Assembly: GCF_000092225.1 (NCBI RefSeq)
Contig: NC_014158.1
Span: 4,092,001-4,156,000 of the forward strand
Origin: Tsukamurella paurometabola DSM 20162
GTDB lineage: Bacteria; Actinomycetota; Actinomycetes; Mycobacteriales; Mycobacteriaceae
Length of the DNA: 64,000 nucleotides
Direction of reading: 5' to 3'
The notes beneath the pieces were generated by a model. It searched no databases, had not been told where the DNA came from, and was given only the letters and a program-made list of their open reading frames with translations. Made by a program: the position numbers and the translations under genes. Shown here one piece after another: positions 8,850 to 18,800 of this stretch (positions are counted from its first letter, which is position 1; every line of letters begins with the position of its first letter).

Positions 8850-9581
8850 TGAACCTTTGACGATGGTGCCGGGCTTGGTCGAGTACGACGAGCGCACGTG
8901 AACCGGGACGTTGTAGCGGCGGGCGTACTCCACGCAGCGCAGCATGAGCACCTTCGCGCCGCACGCGGCCATCTCGAGCATCTCTTCGAAGGAGACCGTC
9001 TCCAGGTGCTTGGCGTTGGGCACGATGCGCGGATCGGCGGTGTAGATGCCGTCGACATCGGTGTAGATCTCGCAGACATCGGCGTTCAGCGCGGCCGCCA
9101 GGGCTACCGCCGTCGTGTCCGAGCCACCGCGACCGAGGGTGGTCACATCCTTGGTGTCCTGCGAGACTCCCTGGAAGCCGGCGACCAGCACGATCTTGCC
9201 GTCGTCGATCGCGGCCTGCACGCGGCCCGGGGTCACGTCGATGATCTTCGCGGCGCCGTGCCGGCTGGTGGTGATCACCCCGGCCTGCGAGCCGGTGAAC
9301 GATTGCGCCTGGGCACCGAGCGAGTGGATCGCCATCGCGACGAGTGCGTTGGAGATGCGCTCGCCGGAGGTCAACAACATGTCCATCTCGCGCGCGGGTG
9401 GGGCCGGGCAGACCTGGTTGGCGAGGTCGAGCAGTTCGTCGGTGGTGTCACCCATGGCGGAGACCACGACGACGACGTCGTTACCCGCGCGTTTGGTCTC
9501 GACGATCCGTTCTGCGACGCGCCGGATGCGCTCGGCGGAGGCGACGGAACTGCCTCCGTACTTCTGGACGACGAGTGCCAC
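8316..9581 (-). CDS. ask: Aspartokinase
   Basis: This 421-residue enzyme phosphorylates L-aspartate, the committed step to the aspartate-family amino acids and diaminopimelate. The N-terminal KYGGSSV motif begins at residue 7 and the kinase domain runs to about residue 250. Two ACT regulatory domains follow (about 265-340 and 345-415), which in this family bind lysine and threonine for feedback control. The GTG start at 9581 gives the family-standard N-terminus [10 protein letters not shown] and has GGAGAGG upstream; the longer frame starting at 9689 is not family-like. The gene is followed after three bases by asd. An internal start for a separate beta subunit is listed separately. Confidence 0.95.
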   Translation of the reverse strand: MALVVQKYGGSSVASAERIRRVAERIVETKRAGNDVVVVVSAMGDTTDELLDLANQVCPAPPAREMDMLLTSGERISNALVAMAIHSLGAQAQSFTGSQAGVITTSRHGAAKIIDVTPGRVQAAIDDGKIVLVAGFQGVSQDTKDVTTLGRGGSDTTAVALAAALNADVCEIYTDVDGIYTADPRIVPNAKHLETVSFEEMLEMAACGAKVLMLRCVEYARRYNVPVHVRSSYSTKPGTIVKGSMEDIPVEEAILTGVAHDRSEAKITVVGLEDKPGYAARVFRAIADAEINIDMVLQNVSKVDTGRTDITFTLPRELGPLGVEKLEALRKEIGFDSVVYDDHVGKVSLVGAGMKSHPGVTATFCEALSKAGINIELISTSEIRISVLIRDTELNEAVKVLHDAFGLGADEEAVVYGGTGR

Positions 9582-9740
9582 TTGGGTACCTCTCCGTTCG
9601 TAGCTCGAGCAGTGTGCGTCGAGAGACGATCCTACCGACCTGGGCCTGTGGCCCCGAACACCCCGTGTTCCAAGCAGTGTGCAACCCACTGCCTAGCGGA
9701 TCGCGGATAATCGCCTGTGAAGCCGAAACGAGGAGAACCC

Positions 9741-10496
9741 ATGAACCCGTACGGAGACCAGAATTCCGGGCAGAACCCCCCGGGCGGTCAGTACCCGGGT
9801 GGCCGCTATCAGCAGGGCGGATACCAGCAGGGCGGGTACCCGCAGGGTGGCTACCAGCAGGGCGCTCCTCAGCCGCCCGGCGGCTACCCGGGCGGTCCGT
9901 ACTCGGCCGGCGCCCCCACCCACATGTATCCGCAGCAGCCCGGCGGCTTCCCGCCCGGCCCCCCGGGCGGCGGCAACGGCGACGGTAATCGCAAGGGCCT
10001 CATCATCGGGCTGACCACGGTGGTCGTGATCCTCGCCGTGGCGGCGGCGGTCGGCATCGGTGTCGCCCTCCGCGGTGGCAACGAGCAGACGGCATCGCCG
10101 GTCCCGTTCTCCTCCGCGGCCCCCACGTCGGGCGTGCCCACCTCGGGGGCACCGAACACCGGCGGCACCCCCGGCACCGAAACCGACGGTTTCATCACCA
10201 CCGCGCCGCCGTCGACCGGCTCCGGCAGCACCGTCTCGGTGCCACTCAAACTGACCGCCGGCGGATCCGGCGCGGGTGTCGTGCAGATCTCGGGACTGAC
10301 CGGCTCGTCGGCGCCGCCGCCCGCCGCCGTGCTGCCCTGGGAGTGGCAGGGTCTAGCGGACGTCGGGGAGACCATGACGATGCGCGTGGTCGGAACCGGC
10401 CGGGTCACCTGCTCGATCTCGGTGGACGGTAAGGAGCTCAGCTCGCGCGATGGCGATAACACCGTGACGTGCGGAATCAAGCGCTCCGCTTCGTGA
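9741..10496 (+). CDS. MmpS-like membrane-anchored protein
   Basis: This 251-residue protein has three parts. A cytoplasmic tail (residues 1-85) is rich in Gly/Tyr/Gln/Pro with tandem YQQGGY/YPQGGY repeats. A single transmembrane helix lies at about residues 90-112. The outside domain has a Ser/Thr/Pro-rich linker and ends with GRVTCSISVDGKEL...VTCGI, the two-cysteine beta-type end seen in MmpS accessory proteins. MmpS proteins partner MmpL lipid or siderophore exporters in mycobacteria; no mmpL is in the window. ATG 9741 is chosen because GAGGAGA precedes it; GTG 9717 is less likely. A GATAAT -10 element lies at 9706-9711. The MmpS assignment rests on architecture and the C-terminal Cys pattern. 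Confidence 0.6.
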   Translation: MNPYGDQNSGQNPPGGQYPGGRYQQGGYQQGGYPQGGYQQGAPQPPGGYPGGPYSAGAPTHMYPQQPGGFPPGPPGGGNGDGNRKGLIIGLTTVVVILAVAAAVGIGVALRGGNEQTASPVPFSSAAPTSGVPTSGAPNTGGTPGTETDGFITTAPPSTGSGSTVSVPLKLTAGGSGAGVVQISGLTGSSAPPPAAVLPWEWQGLADVGETMTMRVVGTGRVTCSISVDGKELSSRDGDNTVTCGIKRSAS

Positions 10497-10543
10497 CGGC
10501 AGCGGACGCGACCCGCCCGGACGCCCGTCCCACCGCCGGTACG

Positions 10544-11752
10544 ATGCAATCCGTGTCGACCGCTCCCGCTGCCGCCGAGGCGCCGCCGCGCAGCATCGTC
10601 GAGCGGACCCGGTCGGTCTGGCTGCCGATCGCCTACTACCTCGCGATCCGCGGTATCGGCCTCGCGGTACTGGCCCGGTTCGCGCAGTTGCGCAATCAGA
10701 ACCTCGCCGACCTCCTCACTGCCTGGGACGGCAAGTGGATGATCGGTCTGGCCACCTACGGCTACGACGACATGCCGTGGCGATTCGTGGACGCACGCGG
10801 CGAGCACACCGCCGACACCGCCTACGCCTTCTTCCCGGGCTTTCCGATGCTGGTGCGCGCCGTCGCTCAGCTGCCCGGATTCGACGCGTACCGGGCCGCG
10901 CTCACGGTGAACGTGATCGTCGGTTGCGCCGCCGCGGTCGCGGCCTACCGGCTGGGCAAACTGTGCGTCGAGCACATGCCGCAGGTTCCCGACCGGTACG
11001 CGCAGACCGCGGGTCTGCTCACCACGGTGCTGTTCGCGGCGGCGCCGATGGGCATCGTGCTGACCATGGCCTATACCGAGGCCCTCTATTGCGCGCTGGC
11101 CGGCTGGGCCCTGGTCGGAGTCATGGAAAGACGGTGGCTCGTCGCCGGGGTCTGCACGGCGCTGGCCGGGTTCTGCCGCCCCACATCGGTGGTGCTGATC
11201 GGTGTGGTCGCGCTCGCGGCGCTCCTGGCGGCGCTCTCATCGACGGGGCCCGAGCGACGACGCGCAGCACTGTGTGTCGTGCTCACCCCGCTCGGCTGGG
11301 TGACCTATCTGCTGATCGTCGCACGGCACACCGGCAGCCTCACGGGCTGGTTCCGCATCCAGACCGAGGGCTGGGGCACCACGTTCGATATGGGTGTGCA
11401 GACCTGGCAGTTCGTCAACTACACCCTGATCAACGGCTCGGACGTGGCCGACCTCTCGGTGGTCGCGCTGCTCGCCGCATCGATCGTGCTGATCGTGATC
11501 GCGGTGCGCTCGAAGATGCCCTGGCCGATCACCCTGTACGGCGCCCTCGTGGTGATCTCGCTGCTGGGCTCGGGCGGCCTGATGATGTCGCGGCCGCGCC
11601 TGTTGCTCCCCGCCTTCGTGCTCCTGATCCCCATCGCGATCGGCCTGGCGAAGCGCTCCCGGCCCGTGCGGCTGTGGACCTGCGCAGGAATCATCACGGT
11701 CACCTGTTGGTACGGCGCGCACATGGTGAGCGTGTACCCGCACGCCATGTGA
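10544..11752 (+). CDS. PIG-V-like polyprenol-dependent mannosyltransferase
   Basis: This membrane protein of about 402 residues has 9 or more hydrophobic segments. The first outside loop carries LLTAWDGKWMIGLATYGY, the W-D-G-x-W motif of PIG-V-type (GT76) mannosyltransferases, followed by the typical AYAFFPGFPML segment. Actinobacterial members use decaprenyl-phosphate sugar donors to mannosylate lipids, glycans or proteins outside the membrane. The start is uncertain: ATG 10544 or GTG 10553, while the longest frame (GTG 10469) would overlap the upstream gene. It follows the MmpS-like gene by about 50 bases and converges on the MbtH/NRPS operon, so it could decorate an exported peptide; that link is speculative. 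Confidence 0.78.
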   Translation: MQSVSTAPAAAEAPPRSIVERTRSVWLPIAYYLAIRGIGLAVLARFAQLRNQNLADLLTAWDGKWMIGLATYGYDDMPWRFVDARGEHTADTAYAFFPGFPMLVRAVAQLPGFDAYRAALTVNVIVGCAAAVAAYRLGKLCVEHMPQVPDRYAQTAGLLTTVLFAAAPMGIVLTMAYTEALYCALAGWALVGVMERRWLVAGVCTALAGFCRPTSVVLIGVVALAALLAALSSTGPERRRAALCVVLTPLGWVTYLLIVARHTGSLTGWFRIQTEGWGTTFDMGVQTWQFVNYTLINGSDVADLSVVALLAASIVLIVIAVRSKMPWPITLYGALVVISLLGSGGLMMSRPRLLLPAFVLLIPIAIGLAKRSRPVRLWTCAGIITVTCWYGAHMVSVYPHAM

Positions 11753-11798
11753 CCGACTGGGTTTCGAATCCGGGCCGATCACCGGCCGCGGGAAAGAG

Positions 11799-12002
11799 TC
11801 AGGCGCGCAAGCTGAGCGGGCGGATGTCCGTCCATGCCTGCTCGATGTAGCCCAGGCATTCGGCGCGCGACCGGCCGCCCTCGCCGAAGGCGATGCGCCA
11901 TCCCTTCGGGGTCTCGCGGAAGGTCGGCCACAACGAGTGCTGGCCCTCGTCGTTGATGAGGACGACGAACTCGCCGGACTCGTTATCGAAGGGATTGTTC
12001 AT
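11799..12002 (-). CDS. MbtH-like protein
   Basis: This 67-residue chaperone binds NRPS adenylation domains and is needed for their solubility or activity. It shows the full family signature: [10 protein letters not shown] at the start, then SLWP, PKGW, the CLGYIE segment and the ending WTDIRPLSL, with the conserved Trp residues in place. It is the last gene of the minus-strand NRPS-permease operon, 51 bases after the permease, with a strong AAGGAG ribosome binding site. Its presence supports the NRPS being functional. Confidence 0.96.
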   Translation of the reverse strand: MNNPFDNESGEFVVLINDEGQHSLWPTFRETPKGWRIAFGEGGRSRAECLGYIEQAWTDIRPLSLRA

Positions 12003-12053
12003 GGTGTGACTCCTTCTTTCGGACGGATGGTGATGTCGGTCGGTGTGGTGCGG

Positions 12054-12896
12054 TCAGCGGCGCATGTACGCAATGGCCGCAAGGGGGACGAGGATCGCGA
12101 TCATCGCCACGGAACTCAGCGCCGCGTACGCCGTGGCGTGCTCGGAGGCCCAGTTGATCGGATCGTTCAGCGCGGGCGTGGGACTGAGCGGATTGCCGAA
12201 GGCCTCGCGCAGCGAATGCGCCATGGCGGTCACGGGGTTCCACGCGGCGATCGTGCGCAACGGCTCGGGGAGCTCACCGGCCGAGATGAAGGCCGAGGAG
12301 ATGAACGCGAACGGGAACATGACGATCATCAGGGCGGCCTGCGCCGACTCGGGAGTCGACACCAGCAAACCGATGAGCGCGCCCAGCCAGGACATCGCGA
12401 AACCGAAGAGCAGCAGGACCGCCAGCGAGAGCGCGGCATCGAGCCAGCTGCCCCGCATCCGCCACCCCACCAGCAACCCCACTCCCAGCATCACGGCCAC
12501 GCTGATCACGTTGACCAGGAGATCGGACACGGTGCGGCCCACCAGGATCGATAGGCGCGACATGGGCAGCGAACAGAACCGATCGATGATGCCGTTCTTC
12601 ATGTCCGAGGCCACGCCGATGGCGGTGGGCGCCGCACTGAAGGCCACCGTCTGCACCAGAATGCCGCCGAGCAGGAACTCGCGGTAGACACCGCTGCCCA
12701 CGTCACCGCCGAGTGCGGAGCCGAAGACGTAGCTGAACAGCACCACGAACATGATCGGCTGCACGGTGGCCGAGAGCAGCAACTGCGGAATGCGCACCAG
12801 GGTGGTGAGATTGCGCCGCGTCATCACAGCGCAGTCGCTCAGGAAGCCCGGGAACGACGATGCCCGCTCCTGCGGGAAGGTGATCGTCGCGGTCAT
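12054..12896 (-). CDS. ABC-2 type (DrrB-like) exporter permease
   Basis: This 280-residue protein has six predicted membrane helices at about residues 35-55, 70-90, 115-140, 150-175, 185-200 and 250-270, and an ABC-2 membrane domain containing MKNGIIDRFCSLPMSR and the AWNPVTAMAHSLREAFGNP segment typical of DrrB/antibiotic-export permeases. Its ATG shares one base with the stop codon of the upstream NRPS-ABC gene (TGATG), so it is translationally coupled to the polypeptide that carries the matching ATPase. It should form the membrane channel for the peptide made by the NRPS. No separate ATPase gene is present in the operon, which supports the fused domain being its energy partner. Confidence 0.92.
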   Translation of the reverse strand: MTATITFPQERASSFPGFLSDCAVMTRRNLTTLVRIPQLLLSATVQPIMFVVLFSYVFGSALGGDVGSGVYREFLLGGILVQTVAFSAAPTAIGVASDMKNGIIDRFCSLPMSRLSILVGRTVSDLLVNVISVAVMLGVGLLVGWRMRGSWLDAALSLAVLLLFGFAMSWLGALIGLLVSTPESAQAALMIVMFPFAFISSAFISAGELPEPLRTIAAWNPVTAMAHSLREAFGNPLSPTPALNDPINWASEHATAYAALSSVAMIAILVPLAAIAYMRR

Positions 12897-15800
12897 CAGT
12901 TCTTCTCCTCGATGGTCTGAGTCGCGTCCTCGCCGGTGAGCGCGAAGAAGACATCGTCCAAGGTCGCTTCGCGCACCATCGCGCTGTCCGCGATCACGCC
13001 CACGTCGCGGAGATCGCCGAGGACCGCCACGATCTTCTGCTGGCCATCGGCCACCCGGATCGCACACAGACCGGAGGCCTCGCGGACGGCGGTGCCGTCG
13101 ATGGCGTGCCGGGCGAGGATGGGCCACGCCGTCGCGCGGTCGCGTTCGCGCAGGCCGATCTGGATGAGATCGGCGGCCGCGGCGGCCTTGAGCTCGGGCA
13201 CCGTGCCGCTGCGGATGATCTTGCCCTGGTCGATGATGGTGACCAGGTCGGCGAGCAGTTCTGCCTCATCGAGGTACTGCGTGGTGAGGAGCACCGCGAT
13301 TCCATCTTCCTTGCTCAGTCGCGCGATCACGTCCCAGACGTCCTTGCGGCTGCGCGGATCCAAACCCGTCGTCGGCTCGTCGAGCACCACCAGGCGGGGG
13401 CGCGCGATGATCGCGCCCGCCAAGTCGAGCCGGCGCCGCATGCCACCGGAGTAGGTACCCGAGCGCCGGTCCGCGGCCTGAGTGAGGCGGAACTGCGAGA
13501 GCAATTCATTCGCTCGTGCCTTCGCCGAGGCCTTGTCGAATCCGTAGAGCCGCGCGAACATCTCGAGGTTCTCGCGACCGGTCAGGTTCTCGTCGACCGC
13601 GGAGTACTGGCCCGACAGACCGATGATCGAGCGCGCTTTCCGCGGGTCGGCGAGTGCGTCGACGCCATCGATGGTGACCGAACCCGCGGTGGGCTCGAGC
13701 AGAGTCGCGATGATCTTCACGGTGGTGGTCTTACCGGCACCGTTCGGACCGAGAAGCGCGTGCACGCTGCCGGGCGCGATATCCAGGTCGACTCCGTCCA
13801 GCGCGTGCACCACGTTCTTCCCGCGGCCGTACGTGCGGGCCAGGCCGCGCACGCTGACCAGCGGCTCCAGATCGTCGAACGACGCGGCGTTCGCCTTCGC
13901 CGCCGGCGTGTAATTGCCGGTCAGGAAGACGTTCATGGTCCGCGCGACCTCGTCGATGGCGGGCGCCGAACCGAGCTGGTTGTGCGTGGCCTCGATGTCG
14001 TGGACCTGCACCAAACCGGTCACGTAAGGCCGCCACAACTGCGGAATCAGTCCGCCCGTGGGTTGGTGCGTGGCACGGAAGACGAGGATGTTGCCGTCGT
14101 ATTCGCGCGGCACGTGCGAGTAGCCGAGCGAGACGTTGTGCCGGTAGTTCGAATACAGCCGTTCCATCTGGCCGCGGGACAGCTCCCGTGCCGGACCACC
14201 CGCGCCGGCCAGAAGGTCGAGCGCCTCGTCGGTGCTGATCTCGGTGCCGTCGTCGATATCGAGCCCGACGAACTCGCGCAGCAGGCTGGCGATCGTCATC
14301 TCCTCGCGCGGTCCGCGGTACTCGCTGAGCGGGTAGGCGTCCATCAGTGCGAGGTTGACCTTCTCACCCAGGCCCCGCAGCTCCACCGCCATCTCGTGCG
14401 CGATCAGGCCACCCAGGCTCCAGCCCAGCAGGTTGTAGGGACCGTGCGGGCGGGTGGCCCGGATCGACCGAACATAGTTGCGGGCCAGTTCCTTGATCGA
14501 ATCGGCGGGCGGCATCGGATGCGAGATACCGGGTGCCTGCAGCCCGATGATCGGAATGCTCGGGTCGAGCTCGGCACTGAGTCCCAAGTAATTCCAGGCG
14601 AGCCCGACCGCCGGGTGCACGCAGTACAACGGGTCGATGCCCGGGGTTCCGGCGCGCAGCGGCAAGATCGGATCGGTGATGGCGGTATCGGAATCCGCTG
14701 CCACACCGGTGATCACGGCCGTGGTCGGGGCGGCTCCGGGGTTACCCGCGATCCGCGCTGCCAGCGCTCGCACGGTGGCATCCTCGAAGAACCAGCGGAT
14801 ACTGGCCTCCTCCGCCCCGAACCGCTCGCGCAGCCGGTCGACGGCGATCGCCGCCTGCAGGGAGGTGCCACCGACGGTGAAGAAGTCATCGTCGAGCCCG
14901 AGCGAGGGAACGCCGAGCACATCGGAGAGTACTTCTGCGACTGCGCTTTCCATATGGGCCGAAGCCGCCGGGAGGGAGGTGTCCGCCGAATCCTGACGCA
15001 CCGGCGCGGTGATCCCACGCGGCGCCGTAGGTACTGCGGGCCGGGCGGGCGCCGTCACCCGCGGGGCCCGCGGCGGTTCCACCACCTGAGGCACCGTCGG
15101 CGCGACGAACTGCACCGGTCCGGCGGGCTCGACCGGCGTGTCGACCTCGGACTCGACGACCTTCACCGGTTCGGACACGACCGGAGGCAGGGCCTTGAGG
15201 TCGGTCTTACCGTGCGCCGTCACGGGTACCCGGTCGATCTGCACCAGCACGGACGGGATCATGTGCCGCGGGAGACGATCGGTGATGTGTGCGCGGACCT
15301 GCTCGGCCGGCAGCACGCCGTCGGCGACGTAATAGGCCACCAGTCTGGCCGCTGCCTGTGCGTGCAGCGAACCGTCGCCACGATCGACGACCACGACCGC
15401 CTGCCGGACCGACGGATGGCTCTCGACGGCGGTGGCGACCTCGCCCGGCTCCACGCGGAAGCCGCGCACCTTGAGCTGATCGTCGCTGCGGCCCACGAAC
15501 TCCAGCACGGGCTCGCCCGAGTCCGACGCGCGCCAGCGCACCAAGTCGCCGGTGCGGTACATGCGCTTGTAGCCCTCGGCGTCGCTGTACGGGTTGGCCA
15601 CGAACCGCGAGGCCGTCAACTCAGGGCGATCGAGGTACCCGTGTGCCACACCCGGTCCGGCGACGTACAGCTCGCCGACAGCGCCCGGGGGCACCAGGTT
15701 GAGCCGTTCGTCGCAGATCATCAGCTGGGCATCGGTGACGGCACTGCCGATGCTCACGTTCTCGGCGTCCACGGGGCCCATGGTCGCGGCGATCGTCACC

Positions 15801-18800
15801 TCGGTGGGGCCGTAGGCATTGATCAAGATGCGTCCGTCGGACCAGCGGCGGGCCAGTTCGGATTGCAGCACATCGCCGCCCACGCTGAGCGCTTCGAGGA
15901 GCGGCAGGTCCCGATCGGGAATCGTCGCCAGGGCCGCCGGGGTGATGAACGCGTGCGTCACCTCGTTCTCGGCCAGGAAATCGCCCAGATCGGAGCCGCC
16001 GTAGAGCGTCGTCGGCGCGATCACCAGTTCGGCGCGCGACCAGGTCGCGAGCAGGAGCTCGAGGATCGATGCGTCGAAGCTCGGGGAAGCGAAATGGAGT
16101 ACCCGCGCACCGTTGCCCACGGCGTGCTGGCGCACCAGCGTATCGGCCATGGCGGCCAGGCCGCGGTGCGGCACCACGACGCCCTTGGGGCGGCCGGTCG
16201 AACCGGAGGTGTAGATGACGTAGGCGGGGTCATCGACGTGCACCGGGTCGACCTCGACGGGGGGACGCTGCACGCGGGAGGCACCGGGATCCACCAGCAC
16301 CCAGTCGATCTCCTTCGGCAGCTCACCCACCACCTCACGGACGGTCAGTCCCATCGAAGGCTTCGCGTCGTCGAGGATGTACCTGATCCGCTCGGCCGGG
16401 TAGCTCGGGTCGATGGGCACGTACACCGCGCCGATACGCGCCACCGCCCAGAACGCGACGACGGAGGCGGCGGACCGCGGGATCGACACGGCCACGCGGG
16501 TTCCCGACCCCACGCCGAGCCCTGCCAGGCGGTTCGCCAGTGCGGTCACAGCGGAGTCGAGTTCGGAGTAGGTGTACCGGACGACCCCGTCGCGCAGGGC
16601 CGGATCTCCCGGACGCTGCCGCACGGCGCGGGCCAGGATGTCGGCCATGGTGTGCGGTTCGACGGAGCTGCTCGCCCGCAGGAAGGCCTCTTCCTCCTCC
16701 GGCAGGAGTACCGGCAGGTCGGCCACCGGGGTGCCCGGCGATGCGATGCCCTCGGTCATCAACCGGGCCAGTCGCTTGACGATGCCCTCGGCGGTGCCGT
16801 GGGTGTACAGGTCCGTGCGGTAGCGCAGGTTGAGCCGGAGGCCCTCCTCCACTTCGCGCACCTCGAAGGTGGCGTCGAAGGTGGTGGTGGCCGCCGCCAG
16901 ATCGAGCGGCTCCAGGTCGAACATCCCCGCACCGTCGGTGCTGATCACGCTGAGCGGATCTCCGAGATTCTGGTGGCTCAGCACCACCTGGAACAGCGGA
17001 TGCCGGTCACGGCTGCGAGGCGGCGCCACCGCCTCGATCACGCGCTCGAACGGCGCGGTGGCGTGGACCAGATCGTCCAGGTCGCCGCCGCGGATGCGGT
17101 CCACCAGTGCGCTGAACGGTTCCTCGCTCTTGACCGCGGTGCGCAGCGCCACGGTGTTGACGAACATGCCGACCACATCACGGAGCCGGCGGTCGGTGCG
17201 GCCGATCACCGGTGTGCCCACGACCACGTCGTCGGAGCCGTTGACTCGGTGCAGCAGCGCGACGAGTGCGGCGTGCAGCACCATGAACACCGATACGCCA
17301 CGGCGTCCGGCGAACTCCGCCAGCGCATCCCGCTGCGCGGACGGGAGCACCACGGCGACCTCGCCGGCATCGGTCGATCCGACGGTCGGGCGTGGTCCGT
17401 CGGCGGGGAAGCTGGACTCCTCGGGAATGCCGCGCAGGCGCTCGGCGAAGTAGTCGACCGCTCCGGCGTCCTTATCGGCCTGCCCGCGCTGCCACACCGC
17501 ATAATCGGCGTACTGCAGCGGGAGCTCCTCCCACTGTGGGGCTGTGCCCGCGGTGCGCGCGAGGTAGGCGGCCATCAGGTCGCGAGTCAGCGGCACGACG
17601 GACGCGCCGTCGGCGGCGATGTGGTGCACCGCGATCGACAGGATCGAACCGATACCGGTGGGCGCGGTGAGCAATCGGATCGGAAGATCGCGGTTGAGCA
17701 CGAAGGGGCGCGCCACGAACTCGGCGATGGCATCGCGCTGATTACTCACGGTGGACGCGGCGGTGCCCTGCTCCGCCGAGAAGGAGCGGACCACGGGGTC
17801 GTCCGCGGCCAGGATCTCCTGATACGGGCCTTCGACGCCCGACGGGTAACGGGTGCGCAGGCTCTCGTGGCGCGCGAGTACATCGCGCAGCGCCTCGTCG
17901 AGAATCCGCTTGTCCACCGGGCGAGCCGCGAAGAAGGCCGCGCCGATGTTGTAGGTGGGGCCCGGATCGATCTTGTTCTGCAACCACATCCGCTCCTGGG
18001 CGGATGAGAGCGGCATACGGTCGCCGCGCTGCACGCGGCGCAGACCCTGGTCTTCCAGCGCGGATAGCTGGATGATCGAGTCCGGGTCGCCGGTCAGCGC
18101 CGCTGCGATGGCCGACGGGGTGCGCAGGTCGAAGACGGTCCGCACTTCGATCCCGTTGCCCAGCAGGCCGACCAGCTCGTTGGCGGACAGCGAGTTGCCG
18201 CCCAGGTCGAAGAAGTCGTCCTCGACCCCGATGTGCTCATTACTGAGCACCTTCCGGAAGGCCGCGACCACACGGCTCTCGCCCGGGGTGGTGGGCGTCG
18301 CCGCGGCATCGCCGGTTCCGCCGAACCGCGGCTCCGGCAGCGCGCTCTTGTCGAGCTTGCCGGTGCTGCCCATGGGCACCGCGTCGATCATCATCACTGC
18401 CGCAGGCACCATGAAGGCCGGCAGCCGAGTACGCACGTACGCTCGCACCGCGGCGGGGTCGATGTTCCCGCCCTTGACGTAGGCGACGAGGGCCGACTCG
18501 CCGTCGGGGCCGGGCAGCACCTGAGTCGTCACGAAGTCGACACCGGGCATCGTGCCGATGGTCGAATCGATTTCGCCCAGCTCGATCCGAATGCCGCGAA
18601 TCTTGACCTGGAAATCGTTGCGGCCCACAAACTCCACGACCAGTTCTCCGGATTCCGAACGGGACCATCGAACCACGTCGCCGGTACGGTACATCCGGCT
18701 TCCGGGCGCGCCGTACGGATTGGCCACGAACCGCGATGCGGTGAGTTCGGGGCGGCGGTGGTAGCCGCGGGCCAATTGCGGGCCCGCGACGTACAGCTCT

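Noticed and set aside
9741-9930. Gly/Tyr/Gln repeat considered as a possible CRISPR-like or mobile repeat
   Set aside because: The repeats are in frame, code for YQQGGY-type residues and have no spacers; they are protein low-complexity sequence.
10469-10553. Longest start (GTG 10469) for the mannosyltransferase
   Set aside because: It overlaps the upstream gene and adds residues without membrane or family character; ATG 10544 or GTG 10553 is more plausible.
13880-13960. Possibility that the ABC ATPase is a separate gene started inside the NRPS frame
   Set aside because: The only nearby ATG (13936) lacks a ribosome binding site and lies within the end of the thioesterase; the frame is uninterrupted through the junction.
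13106-18007. Very long open frame on the plus strand opposite the NRPS gene (about 1600 codons)
   Set aside because: It is fully antisense to NRPS domains with clear motifs, is rich in Arg/Gly/His as expected for shadow frames in GC-rich DNA, and shows no domain of its own.
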